Source of the DNA: CAYWNK01 sp047639615
GTDB taxonomy: Bacteria; Planctomycetota; UBA1135; GCA-002686595
DNA: 22,755 nt
Direction of reading: 5' to 3'
NCBI GenBank assembly: GCA_047639615.1
Contig: JBLIOL010000046.1
Span: forward strand, 1 to 22,755
The notes beneath the pieces were generated by a model. The model had not been told where the DNA came from. It did not search any database and saw only the letters and a list, made by a program, of their open reading frames with translations. This document shows positions 1 to 7,899 of this stretch, piece by piece. The position numbers were made by a program, and so were the translations under genes. Each line of letters begins with the position of its first letter. Position 1 is the stretch's first letter.

Positions 1-1
1 G

Positions 2-781
2 GACCGCTTTCATGGCAAGTACGACACGGCACTGGTGGAGGAGGTGCCCGTGGCCTTGGCCTCGAAGGGCTTTCTAACGAGCTTGGACGCGCGCTTGCAG
101 GCGGGCTTGGATGCCGACTCCTACGCTATGCGCAGCGTGCACCCGCGTGAGCGCGCCGGTCAGGGCGAGGAGGCCTACGCCGAGCGCGTGGCGCTGGCCA
201 TGGCCATGGTGCCGCGTGCGGATCGCGAGCTGTGCGCCATGCTGGTGCGGCGCGATTCCTTTGCCTTGGCCAAGGCGCTAGAGCCCCTAGCGGGTCCGCG
301 CAAATCGCAGCTGGTGTTCGGCGTCGGGGTGCTGGCCATGGCGCTCTCGACCATCATCGTGCTGATGATGATCAGCGGCTTTGTGGTGGCAGAGATGCTC
401 GGTATGGAGCCGCGAGGATGGCCCTATCGCTTGGGCGCGCTGTTGGCGGGAGTGGGTGTGCTGGGCCCCTTCGTTTGGGCCGATCATGGCTTCTGGTTGG
501 CCGTGCCGACCTCGAACTTCGGCATGGTGTTGCTACCGATCGCTTACTGGACCTTCGTTCTGATGATGAACTCGAAGAGCCTCATGGGCGAGCGCCGGCC
601 GCGTGGTATACGACGTGTGGTGTGGAATGTGGCTATGAGCGTTGCAGCCGGAACGGCCACGCTCGCCAGTATCTTTACGGTGAATGCGAAGGTGGGCTTG
701 GCCGGACACGTGGGTGTTGTGCTCTTTCTCGGCGCCGCGCTTGTGGCGCATTTCGTGCGCAAGGGCAAGCGGATCAGCTAG
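2..781 (+). CDS. Nramp-family divalent metal transporter, C-terminal part (5' truncated)
   Basis: The frame is open from the first bases of the window, so the real start lies upstream and only about 259 C-terminal residues are visible. The family imports Mn2+, Fe2+ or related divalent cations through the inner membrane, coupled to protons. Five hydrophobic segments are visible. The first begins after ALEPLAGPRKSQ and reads LVFGVGVLAMALSTIIV, matching the TM8 region of Nramp proteins (the G-L/V-L-A-x-x-x-S-S/T pattern). A later segment ends in PIAYWTFVLMMNSKSLMG, like the family's conserved stretch that ends in LMG. The metal-binding DPGN and MPH motifs of TM1 and TM6 would lie before the window, so substrate cannot be judged. 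It ends in TAG 10 bases before the next start and probably shares its transcript. A generic APC-fold transporter is the main alternative. Confidence 0.72.
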   Translation, partial: DRFHGKYDTALVEEVPVALASKGFLTSLDARLQAGLDADSYAMRSVHPRERAGQGEEAYAERVALAMAMVPRADRELCAMLVRRDSFALAKALEPLAGPRKSQLVFGVGVLAMALSTIIVLMMISGFVVAEMLGMEPRGWPYRLGALLAGVGVLGPFVWADHGFWLAVPTSNFGMVLLPIAYWTFVLMMNSKSLMGERRPRGIRRVVWNVAMSVAAGTATLASIFTVNAKVGLAGHVGVVLFLGAALVAHFVRKGKRIS

Positions 782-791
782 CCTTGGCGGC

Positions 792-1493
792 ATGGCCGAC
801 GAAATCGATTACAAGATTCTTGGCGAGGATTTTCACGCCGTCGTGATCACCCTCGATCCCGGTGAAGCTGTACAGGCGGAACCCGGCGCGCTCATGTATA
901 TGGAGAGCGGCATCGACATGGGGACCTCCACGGGCGGCGGGATTTTCTCCGGCCTCAAGCGCAAGCTAGCCGGGGAGAACTTCTTCGTGACCTCGTTCAC
1001 CAACGAGGACTCGGTACGGCGCGAAGTGGCCTTTGCCTCCGAGCATCCGGGCAACGTCAAGGCGGTGGACCTGACCCGTGCGGACGTCTTCTGCCAGAAG
1101 GACGCCTTCCTGTGCTGCGCGCGAGGCATCACCGTGAGCGTGGCCTTCACCAAGCGCTTGGGCGCGGGTTTCTTCGGTGGCGAGGGTTTCGTGCTGCAGA
1201 AGCTCAGCGGCGATGGCCTAGCTTTCATGCACGCCGGTGGCCACGTGGTGGAGCGGGACCTCGAGGCCGACGAGGAGGTGCGCGTAGACACGGGCTGCCT
1301 GGTGGGCTTTGAAGGATCGGTGGACTACTCGATCAAGCTGATCGGCGGCATCACCTCGAAGATCTTCGGCGGCGAAGGATTGTTCCTAGCGCGATTGAGA
1401 GGGCCTGGCCGCATCTGGATGCAGACCATGCCCTTCTCGCGCTTTGCCGATCGAATAGTGCAAGCCGCGGTGGAAAACCGCGGCGAACAGTAG
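792..1493 (+). CDS. AIM24 / TIGR00266 family protein
   Basis: This 233-residue protein has the pattern of the AIM24 (DUF124, TIGR00266) family. It opens with a short strand (YKILGEDFHAVVITLDPGE), followed by the hallmark VQAEPGALMYMESGIDM, a Gly-rich SGLKRKLAGENFF segment, and a second half-repeat containing GAGFFGGEGFVLQKLSG. The C-terminal part has FGGEGLFLARLRGPGRIWMQT, typical of the family end. These are cytosolic beta-rich, pseudo-symmetric proteins of unknown biochemical role. I chose ATG 792 because it comes 10 bases after the transporter stop and the domain begins right behind it; the longer frame from 684 would overlap the transporter. No clear Shine-Dalgarno is visible. It is probably co-transcribed with the transporter. 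Confidence 0.85.
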   Translation: MADEIDYKILGEDFHAVVITLDPGEAVQAEPGALMYMESGIDMGTSTGGGIFSGLKRKLAGENFFVTSFTNEDSVRREVAFASEHPGNVKAVDLTRADVFCQKDAFLCCARGITVSVAFTKRLGAGFFGGEGFVLQKLSGDGLAFMHAGGHVVERDLEADEEVRVDTGCLVGFEGSVDYSIKLIGGITSKIFGGEGLFLARLRGPGRIWMQTMPFSRFADRIVQAAVENRGEQ

Positions 1494-1497
1494 GGCC

Positions 1498-2277
1498 CTA
1501 GAAGCTGATCTGCAGGCCGGCGTAGAAGCCGGAGAAGGTCAGGTCGGCGTCGATGTCCTCGGTGTCGCCGGCCACGTCTACGTCTAGGTCTAGTTGGCGC
1601 CAACCCAAGAGGATATGGGCGGCACCCCGTTGGCTCATACCGAGCAGGTGATAACGGGCGTGGATGTCCAGGTCGAAGATGGTTGCTTCGTCGCCATCGA
1701 TGTCCACCGAGAGTGCAGCGATGTGTCCTGCGACGTCGATGGGACCGAGAGCGACGGCGGCTCGAGCGCCCAGCAGGGGCACGGGCAGGGACTCGTCGAA
1801 TTCGACACGTTGTAGGCCCAGCATGGGCACGACGCCTTCGAAGGAACCCTGCAGGTCTAGCAGTGCTACGCCAAAGCCGATGCCGAGCTCAGGGGATCCG
1901 GGGATAAAGTCCCAGGTGAGCAAGGCCGTGTGGAGACCGAACTCTAAGTTGGATTCGACCGGCGTGTTGGCGCCGATGGTGACGCCACCTGAGCTGAACT
2001 CGGCGTCGAGGATGCCGTTGCCATTCCAGGAGGAGTTCTGGGTGCTGAAGGAGAGGTGCGGCATGCCCCACTTCAGGTGTACGTCGGCGCCGACGGTTCC
2101 GTCGGTTTCGGCCAGGCCCAGGTCTGACATGGAGTTGCCGGAGGTGGCCCCGCCTTCGGTGATACGCAGATCTCCGGAGGGCTCGAAGTTCAGGTAGCGG
2201 GCTGAAGCATCGATGGTGGGGATGGCACAGGCGCCAAGAATAAATAGGGCGGGGATGAGAGCTAGGTGTGCGCGCAT
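1498..2277 (-). CDS. predicted outer-membrane beta-barrel lipoprotein
   Basis: This 259-residue protein starts MRAHLALIPALFILGAC, a short signal peptide with a lipobox (LGAC) and the lipidated Cys at residue 17. The rest is rich in alternating hydrophobic and polar residues with Gly and Asp turns, for example LEFGLHTALLTWDF, LGIGFGVALLDLQGSF and FSGFYAGLQISF. It ends in Phe, as outer-membrane barrels recognised by BAM often do. The frame is open further upstream to 2400, but ATG 2277 directly precedes the signal peptide and is the credible start. Function is unknown and no enzyme motif is visible. It converges on the AIM24 gene with only four bases between stops. It resembles the lipoprotein at 9687-10481 in design, not in obvious sequence. 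Confidence 0.72.
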   Translation of the reverse strand: MRAHLALIPALFILGACAIPTIDASARYLNFEPSGDLRITEGGATSGNSMSDLGLAETDGTVGADVHLKWGMPHLSFSTQNSSWNGNGILDAEFSSGGVTIGANTPVESNLEFGLHTALLTWDFIPGSPELGIGFGVALLDLQGSFEGVVPMLGLQRVEFDESLPVPLLGARAAVALGPIDVAGHIAALSVDIDGDEATIFDLDIHARYHLLGMSQRGAAHILLGWRQLDLDVDVAGDTEDIDADLTFSGFYAGLQISF

Positions 2278-2619
2278 GGGGTCAATATTCAGGTGGGGCC
2301 GTGGTGCTCCAGGGCCTTTGATCGGCCCAGTCCGCGCGGACCTTGCGCCTTCTCTTCCAAGGCCTTCCCAGGCCCTGGAAAGTGCCAGGGGATCGCTCAC
2401 TTCCCAGTGCGTGTGTGCGATTCAGCACCGGATCAGGACCACGGGAAATCAGGGTAGCTCGGGTAGCCCTGGTTCGGCGAGCCACGTGGAGCTTGTTGCT
2501 AGAGGACGAGAGCGAACTGCGCGACCCTAGTTCAACGTGAACCGAACATGAGGTCAGGTCACATGGCAGTCCATGAGCGCATACTGAGCGGCCCCGCGTG
2601 GCCCTCTACCTAGGACATC
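2278..2619. other. intergenic region between divergent lipoprotein and redoxin genes
   Basis: These 342 bases contain no credible gene; the minus frame running through them is an upstream extension of the lipoprotein gene. Visible structure: a 10-base palindrome TCCGCGCGGA at 2331-2340; an imperfect hairpin at 2355-2380 with arms TTCCAAGGCC and GGCCCTGGAA; and a 5-bp dyad GTTCA ACG TGAAC at 2530-2542. Promoters for both flanking genes must lie here, but I see no convincing pair of -35 and -10 hexamers. AGGA at 2612-2615 is a possible weak ribosome-binding site for the redoxin start. Confidence 0.5.
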
Positions 2620-3555
2620 ATGCTGATCCCCTTACTGCTTGCCCTTGCGGGCATACCCTCGATTCAGGAACCCGTGCTGGTTAGCGCGACTGTGGAAACC
2701 GAGGCCTTCGCCGTTGGTTCCTCCTACGAGATCCTGTTCAACGTTCAATTTCCGGATGCTGTCGTCGCCTCCAAGTCAGGCGTACCTGCACCCTTCTTGC
2801 AGATTGACGTGCCTCCCTCGGTGAAGCTGCTCGGCAAGAGCCTTGTGACTTTCAAAGAACTGTCGCAGAACGAATTCGTTCAGCTGCCCTACGAGCGGCT
2901 TCTCACGGATCCGAAGAGCGTGATTCCGTTTGAGCTCATCGGTACACCGGCCAAGGGCGAGACCATCGGGCTGAACCTGGTTGCCTATGTGAGTCTTGAT
3001 GATGGCTCCAAGCCCTACTTCATGCGGCGACGTTTCGAACTGCCGCTGGTGGCTGGATCCCCGGCTGTTGAGGTCAAGCCGACCAAGTCCACCTGGGGCA
3101 TCGACGTCGATTTGCTGCAGATCGGCGACGAACTCGAGCCCTTTGCTCTGCCTCTCGCCGACGGCACGGAGTTCGACGTGAGTCAGTGGATCGGCAAGAA
3201 GAACATCATCATCACCACCTACCGTGCCCATTGGTGACCCTTTTGCGCGACGCAGCTCGGTGAGCTGGAGACCAACCTCGCGCGTTTGAACGAACTCGAC
3301 ACCGCCGTCATCGCTGTCTCCCAGGAAGATCGCGATCTCAAGAGCTTCGCCAAGATGCCCAAGCGCTTCGAAGGCAAGTTCCCGATCGTTGCGGACCTGA
3401 ATCGTGAGTGGGTGCCTTCCTTGGACCGCACCACCGCGTACCTGATCGACAAGCAGGGCATCGTGCGCGAGGTCTTCCCGATGATCATTCACGCACGACC
3501 CTCGTGGGATGTGATCATTGCGGAGCTGGAGAAGCTCGAGTCCGATCAGGACTAG
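2620..3555 (+). CDS. probable selenoprotein: secreted DsbD-alpha-like plus redoxin (AhpC/TSA-like) protein, Sec at the UGA codon 3235-3237
   Basis: Read through the in-frame TGA at 3235-3237 this is a 311-residue protein. Residues 1-16 are a signal peptide (MLIPLLLALAGIPSIQ). Residues about 20-150 look like the beta-sandwich of the DsbD N-terminal domain. From about 168 a thioredoxin-fold redoxin domain follows (QIGDELEPFALPLADG, then IIITTYRAHW). The TGA is codon 206 and sits exactly where homologous redoxins have the first Cys of a WCPFC motif. The frame resumes PFCATQLGELE and continues AVIAVSQEDRDL with no other defect to TAG 3553-3555. Cys209 is the only Cys in the whole protein, so U206/C209 would be the redox pair. 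A hairpin with a GGT loop follows the TGA. Conventional annotation would give a truncated 205-residue protein plus an orphan at 3286. A nonsense mutation is the alternative. Confidence 0.85.
3244..3284 (+). promoter_or_regulatory. candidate bacterial SECIS element
   Basis: A perfect 6-bp apical stem (CAGCTC at 3253-3258, GAGCTG at 3262-3267) closes a three-base loop GGT, with the loop beginning 21 bases after the TGA. A second stem below it pairs TGCGCGA (3244-3250) with TCGCGCG (3278-3284) across an asymmetric internal loop; one of its seven pairs is G-U. Known bacterial SECIS elements lie within about 40 bases downstream of the UGA and carry a small apical loop with a G in its first two positions, which bind SelB. 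Position, loop and stem all fit. Confidence 0.7.
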
Positions 3556-3616
3556 GCTCTTCTAGCTTCGCCTGCCGGGTATCCGCGGTACTGCAAATCC
3601 ACTCAGCAATCGAATC

Positions 3617-4057
3617 ATGAGCCAGCCCAAACCCTCAGCTCTGCGGCCCTTTCACCTGGCCTTTCCGGTGGGCGACATCGAGCTCGCGCGCGATTTCTAT
3701 GGGCGCGTGCTGGGTTGTCCAGTGGGGCGCTCCGCTGAGGAGTGGGTGGACTTCGATTTGTTCGGGCATCAGCTGGTCGCCCACCTTGCGGATCCCGCTA
3801 GTCGGGTGCCGGCGCAGGCCAATCAAGTGGATGGCAAGGCGGTGCCTGTGCCGCACTTTGGGGTGGTGCTCGAGTGGTCGGAATGGGAGGCACTTGCGGT
3901 GGCGCTGCGCGGTCACGGGATCGAGTTTGTGATCGAGCCCTATGTGCGCTTTGAGGGCCAGGTGGGGGAGCAGGCGACGATGTTCTTCTTGGACCCATTC
4001 GGCAATGCGCTGGAGTTCAAAGCCTTCCGGGATCCTGATCAGCTCTTTCGCGTCTGA
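3617..4057 (+). CDS. VOC-family protein (glyoxalase/bleomycin-resistance fold)
   Basis: This 146-residue protein has the two beta-alpha-beta-beta-beta modules of a single VOC-fold chain. The first holds RPFHLAFPVGDIELARDFYGRVLG, with a candidate metal ligand His13, and FDLFGHQLVAHL. The second holds VPHFGVVLEWSEWEALAVALRGHGIEF and ends FFLDPFGNALEFKAF, where the Glu of LEFK is the usual last metal ligand. FLDPFGNALEFK is typical of dioxygenase or glyoxalase-like members, so divalent metal binding is likely, but the substrate cannot be told. It starts 61 bases after the redoxin and ends 16 bases before the next gene, so the three genes probably form one transcript. Confidence 0.85.
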   Translation: MSQPKPSALRPFHLAFPVGDIELARDFYGRVLGCPVGRSAEEWVDFDLFGHQLVAHLADPASRVPAQANQVDGKAVPVPHFGVVLEWSEWEALAVALRGHGIEFVIEPYVRFEGQVGEQATMFFLDPFGNALEFKAFRDPDQLFRV

Positions 4058-4073
4058 GGCATAATGCGCCTGC

Positions 4074-5033
4074 ATGCAGCTCCCGACCGAGATCCTCCCC
4101 GACACCTTCGATGAGGAGTATCGACTGCGGTCAGAGGCTTGGATGCCGGCGGTAGTAGAGACCTGTGTCGTCGCCGGAATTCCAGCTGAGCGGATCGTGC
4201 CCTACAGCGACGGTTCCAACCTGGTGGCGCGGGTGGCGGATGCCTGGGTGGTGAAGATCTTCCCGCCCTTCCATCGGGAACAGTGGGAGAGCGAACGCTG
4301 TGCCTTGCCGAGGATTCACGCAGCTTCGCCGCTACCCACTCCGGAGTTGGTGGCGGGGGGAGAGCGCCCTGACGGCTACACCTTCGTGGTGATGACGCAC
4401 CTCGCGGGCAGAAGCATGGAGCAAGCTTGGCGGACGCTTTCCATGGGAGAGCGCGCTGGGGTCATGCGCTCCATCGGCGAGCTGATGCGCGCGGTGCACG
4501 CAAGCCCGGTGGGCGACCTGGCAGCGCAGCTCCCTGACTTTGATCAGATGCTAAGCGCTCGAGTGAGTGGTCTGCGCACTCGCCATGAACGCATGGGCAC
4601 ACCGGAGTGGATTGCCGACAGGCTGGAAGGCTTCGTTCCCAGCGCTCTAGCCGGCCTCGACCTGGGCACGCCACCCGTCCTACTCACGGGTGAGTACACG
4701 CCTTTCAATCTGCTGTTGACGGAGCCCGGTACTCCCGCGCGCCTGACGGCGATGTTTGATTTTGGCGACTGCATGGTCGGTCCAGCGGTCTACGACCTCT
4801 TGGGTCCGATCAGCTTTCTTGGAGAGGGTCGAGCCGAGCTACTTCAGCCTTTGTTTGAGGGCCGCGGACTCTTGGATTGGCCGCCTAGTCCCGACGTACG
4901 CATGGGCTTCTTGGCGCTGCTTCTGGCACACCGCTACAGCAATCCGCTCGTTCAAATCCGCATGGATGGCTGGCAGGAATTGCGCTCCCTCGAAGCCCTG
5001 GCGGACCGGCTGCTGGGAGTGCACGGCTCCTAG
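4074..5033 (+). CDS. APH-type phosphotransferase (aminoglycoside/choline-kinase-like fold)
   Basis: This 319-residue protein matches the APH kinase family. The N-lobe has IVPYSDGSNLVARVADAWVVKIF, a nucleotide loop followed by the ATP-binding Lys of VVKIF. A hinge (YTFVVMTHLAGRSM) leads to the helical C-lobe. The catalytic-loop motif usually written HGDxxxxN is here TGEYTPFN, with Thr and Glu in place of His and Asp. The metal-binding DFGD motif (MFDFGDCMVGPAVYDL) is intact. A His-Thr-Glu version of this loop occurs in some APH-like subfamilies, so the change need not mean loss of activity. Small-molecule phosphorylation is the likely role; resistance cannot be inferred. ATG 4074 lies 16 bases after the VOC gene. 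Confidence 0.8.
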   Translation: MQLPTEILPDTFDEEYRLRSEAWMPAVVETCVVAGIPAERIVPYSDGSNLVARVADAWVVKIFPPFHREQWESERCALPRIHAASPLPTPELVAGGERPDGYTFVVMTHLAGRSMEQAWRTLSMGERAGVMRSIGELMRAVHASPVGDLAAQLPDFDQMLSARVSGLRTRHERMGTPEWIADRLEGFVPSALAGLDLGTPPVLLTGEYTPFNLLLTEPGTPARLTAMFDFGDCMVGPAVYDLLGPISFLGEGRAELLQPLFEGRGLLDWPPSPDVRMGFLALLLAHRYSNPLVQIRMDGWQELRSLEALADRLLGVHGS

Positions 5034-5082
5034 GTAGTCGTCCCTGGGCCTCGCGCTGTGGCAGTGGAGGGCGAGTCCGTAT

Positions 5083-5130
5083 GCCCGGACACCGTAGGCC
5101 CGGACACCGTAGGCCCGGACACCGTAGGCC
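5083..5130. repeat. tandem repeat, 15-base unit, 3.2 copies
   Basis: The unit GCCCGGACACCGTAG is repeated without mismatch at 5083-5097, 5098-5112 and 5113-5127, followed by GCC. It sits between the converging stops of the kinase gene and the reductase gene, and its last base overlaps the reductase stop codon. It may have grown by slippage; no function is evident. Confidence 0.92.
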
Positions 5131-6524
5131 TAGTGCTTGGGGCGCGAGCGTAGGAGCTCGGCGGCTTCGGGGCGTGACTTGTAGATGGCATCAAGCGGGA
5201 AGCAACCGGAGACGAAGCCCTTGCGCGGGGCGTTGGTGCAGTCGCTGAAGGTGCGGCAGATCCTCTTGCGGTCGAGGGGCTTGCCGGCGAGCACATCGCG
5301 CGGGAAGTCGGGGTACGACAGCACGAGTCGGCCGATGCCCACCAGGTCCACGTGGCCGGCGCGTACTTCGGCTTGCGCTAGGTAGGGCAGGCTCTCCATC
5401 AGGTAGCTATAGCCGGAGCCGATGAGAGCCATGGCGGGCGCGGCCTGGCGCAGCCCGCGCACGACCTGGATGTGGCGTACGACCGAGTGCAGGGGATCTT
5501 CGGGCGGGGCGTAGCCGTCGCTGGGCGGGTAGGCCGAGGGGCGCTGCAGGTGTGGGCTGGTGTAGGGCGAGGCGACGCTCACGTTGAGCCAGCGCACGCC
5601 GGCCGCTTGGAGCATAGCTAGCAGCGCGCCCGACTCCGCGGGGTCTTCGCCGAAGGGCTCGGGACCCGCTAGAGGAATGCCTACGCCGCTTTCGGGATCG
5701 GGGCCATGCACGAGAGTGTCGAAGGCCGAGAGGCGTACGCCCACACGCAAGCCGGGGCAGGCGCTCTTGATCTCGGCGATGATGCGCAGCATCAGGCGTG
5801 CGCGGCCAGCGAGGTCGCCGCCGTAGGGTCCGGGGCGCGTGCGCGCGGCCAGTAGCTCGTGCAGCAGGTAGCCGTGGCAGGCCTTGACGTCGACGAAATG
5901 GAAGCCGGCCGCTTGGGCTAACTTTGCTAGGGCCACGTAGCGTTCGGCGATAGCTTCCAGTTCGCCGTCGCTGAGCAGGGGCGTGCTCGCGTCTAGCTTC
6001 AAGCGCGGGTCGAGCACTGGGTGGTGGTGCGCGATGCGCGGCGCGGGCGTGCCATCCGGCCTGGCGTAGCGGCCGGAGTGGGTGAGCTGAAGTCCGCGCA
6101 CCAAGGTGTTCGGATCAAGGCCTGCCTCGCGCCGGCCGGCGTCGAGGGCGGCGATCAAGTCGTCCAAATCGCGCGCGGTTTGGTCGGACTTGCGCAGTAC
6201 GAGTTGGTTCGGATTGGCGCGGCCCTCGGGCGTGACGGCGTAGGCTTCGCCGCCCCAAATTAGCCCGGCTCCGGAAAGGCCGAAGTGACGCCAGCGGCGC
6301 AGGGTGAGCTCGCCCGGCGAGCCCTCGGGCGTGCCATCCCAACCCTCCATGGGGTGGATCGCGAAGCGGTTGCTGACGGCCAAGCCATCGCACTCGAAGG
6401 CCCTTCCGAGCGGGCCGGCGGCGCCCTCAAGCTCGAAGTCGGGCACTACCGCGGGATCTGCCTCGGCCAGTGCGGCGGCGAGGCCGGCGGGTCCTCCGTG
6501 GCGTGCGGGGGACGGGTACGCCAT
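5130..6524 (-). CDS. Old Yellow Enzyme-family NADH:flavin oxidoreductase with C-terminal Cys motif
   Basis: This 464-residue protein has the FMN-binding TIM barrel of the OYE / 2,4-dienoyl-CoA reductase family. Landmarks are VSNRFAIHPMEGWDG early, GLQLTHSGRYARP (a substrate-side HSGR), VDVKACHGYLLHELLAARTRPGPYGG (the family's HGYLL-HEF-L block), GVRLSAFD, and IGSGYSY near the phosphate-binding end. After the barrel comes ICRTFSDCTNAPRKGFVSGC. The last two Cys have the x11 spacing of Cys 3 and 4 of the FadH 4Fe-4S site, but the first pair is reduced to a single Cys at a shifted position. The C-terminal FAD domain of FadH is absent. Reduction of an activated C=C bond is likely; the substrate is unknown. 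Its ATG overlaps the stop of the acyltransferase gene (TGATG), implying translational coupling. Confidence 0.85.
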   Translation of the reverse strand: MAYPSPARHGGPAGLAAALAEADPAVVPDFELEGAAGPLGRAFECDGLAVSNRFAIHPMEGWDGTPEGSPGELTLRRWRHFGLSGAGLIWGGEAYAVTPEGRANPNQLVLRKSDQTARDLDDLIAALDAGRREAGLDPNTLVRGLQLTHSGRYARPDGTPAPRIAHHHPVLDPRLKLDASTPLLSDGELEAIAERYVALAKLAQAAGFHFVDVKACHGYLLHELLAARTRPGPYGGDLAGRARLMLRIIAEIKSACPGLRVGVRLSAFDTLVHGPDPESGVGIPLAGPEPFGEDPAESGALLAMLQAAGVRWLNVSVASPYTSPHLQRPSAYPPSDGYAPPEDPLHSVVRHIQVVRGLRQAAPAMALIGSGYSYLMESLPYLAQAEVRAGHVDLVGIGRLVLSYPDFPRDVLAGKPLDRKRICRTFSDCTNAPRKGFVSGCFPLDAIYKSRPEAAELLRSRPKH

Positions 6525-7822
6525 CAGTCGGCGCTTGGTTCCTGAACCTGGGCGAGCCCTACGACAGAGGTGCGCAGCAGCTCGGCCTTGAGAGTCAGTT
6601 GCTTGCGCATGCGTCCTGCGCTGAGCTTAGAGATGGCGCGGCGCAATTCCTGGCGATTCTCCCATAGGGGAGCGACGCTCAAGCACGCGAGGGCGTAGGC
6701 CGCGGCGGTGATCCAGCCGGCCTTTGAGCCGTAGGCGAGGCCGACGGTCAAGGGTAGTGCCACGGCCCACAGTCCCAGGGTCAGAGTGGAAAGCAGCAAC
6801 GTGATCGTGGCGCGCTTGTCCGGCGGGTTGGCCTCGCGGTGCGCGCGGGTGCGACCCAATAGGTAGGGCGGGCCCACCAGGGCGAGCACCGGCACGAGCA
6901 GGAGCAGCACCAACGCGCCGCCGAGACCGCGCGCTAACTCCAGCGGCAAACTGACGGGCTCTTCGAGGTCGGCGCTGGTGAGCGCGCGCGCTTTGAGCTC
7001 GCTGGCCAGGCTGTGCAGACCGCTCGTTAGCTCCCCGGCGCGCTCGGGATCCTGCGCACGCAGGTAGCCCAGGCGCGTAGCGAGATCCTTGCGGCGCATG
7101 GGTAGGTGGCGCCCGTCCGCGGGCAGTAACTCCTCGGCCAAGATGACCGGCACGTGATCGCTAGCTTCGTCCAGCTCGATCGTGATTGCACGCTGAGCTG
7201 CTGCGAGCTTCTTGACCAGGCGGCGCACCGCCAGGCGGCCGTCGGTTACGTACATCTCGGCGTAGTCCTCGATGGTGATCGTCTCGCCGACCCACATGTG
7301 CGCCTTGCTGCGGTAGGCGTAGGGCTCGTCGTAGGCGATACCCACGGGCGTCAGTTGCACGCCGCACTTGAATTCCAGCACGTCCTCGGCGCCCAGGGCC
7401 ATGCGCGAGATGCCGGTCTTGAAGCTGCGCAGCTTGTGGCTGAACTCGCTCTCACCCTCGGGGAAGAGCATGATCGCGCCGCCCTCCGCCAGGGCCTCGC
7501 GTATGGCCGCGAAGGAGCCGATGTTCATGGAGGTGTCGACCATGTCCTTCTGGCGGTAGACAGGGATCGCCCCCAGCGCGCGCACCATGGAGCCCAGGCC
7601 GAAGATTTCGAAGAGCGAGAACTTGGCCAGGATCCGCAGTCGCCGGCGCGTTAGGTGGAACTGGAGCGCGCCATCCGCCAACCCGTTGTTGTGGTTGCAG
7701 AACAGCATCAGGGGCCCCTCCGACGGGATTTCGGTCCCGTAGCGGTAGCGCCGGTACTGAACCTTAACCAGCGACCGGGCGTAGCCTCGGACCAGGTCAT
7801 AGAGGGGTTGCGGCTTCGACAT
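6524..7822 (-). CDS. PlsC-like phospholipid/glycerolipid acyltransferase with C-terminal membrane region
   Basis: This 432-residue protein carries the glycerolipid acyltransferase blocks: NHNNGLADG (motif I, the catalytic H and D), LGAIPVYRQ (motif II), LFPEGESEF (motif III, normally FPEGTRS) and VQLTPVGIAY (motif IV). Together these occupy about residues 40-180. The insertion between motifs II and III resembles the Gat/SCT1-type branch. Residues about 290-385 hold strongly hydrophobic segments (LGGALVLLLLVPVLALVGPPYLL and two more), so the enzyme is membrane-anchored, probably in the inner membrane. The likely reaction is acyl transfer from acyl-CoA or acyl-ACP to a glycerol phosphate or lysolipid. 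It starts 77 bases from the divergent fadD, and its stop overlaps the reductase start by one base. Confidence 0.85.
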   Translation of the reverse strand: MSKPQPLYDLVRGYARSLVKVQYRRYRYGTEIPSEGPLMLFCNHNNGLADGALQFHLTRRRLRILAKFSLFEIFGLGSMVRALGAIPVYRQKDMVDTSMNIGSFAAIREALAEGGAIMLFPEGESEFSHKLRSFKTGISRMALGAEDVLEFKCGVQLTPVGIAYDEPYAYRSKAHMWVGETITIEDYAEMYVTDGRLAVRRLVKKLAAAQRAITIELDEASDHVPVILAEELLPADGRHLPMRRKDLATRLGYLRAQDPERAGELTSGLHSLASELKARALTSADLEEPVSLPLELARGLGGALVLLLLVPVLALVGPPYLLGRTRAHREANPPDKRATITLLLSTLTLGLWAVALPLTVGLAYGSKAGWITAAAYALACLSVAPLWENRQELRRAISKLSAGRMRKQLTLKAELLRTSVVGLAQVQEPSAD

Positions 7823-7832
7823 CGGGCGCGGA

Positions 7833-7862
7833 TTGTACGGCGTGGGCCGTCGGCCCTATGCT
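7833..7862 (+). promoter_or_regulatory. possible sigma70-like promoter for fadD
   Basis: TTGTAC at 7833-7838 and TATGCT at 7857-7862 are separated by 18 bases and lie about 38 bases before the fadD ATG. The match is partial (four of six in each hexamer). No copy of the palindrome seen near fadI is present here. Confidence 0.3.
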
Positions 7863-7899
7863 GAGTTCGCAGCACCATTTCCCGAGACACCTCTGACCC

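Noticed and set aside
3235..3237. Simple nonsense mutation in the redoxin gene
   Set aside because: The only defect falls exactly on the catalytic Cys codon, the rest is clean, and a SECIS-like hairpin follows; Sec is the better explanation, though sequencing error cannot be excluded from sequence alone.
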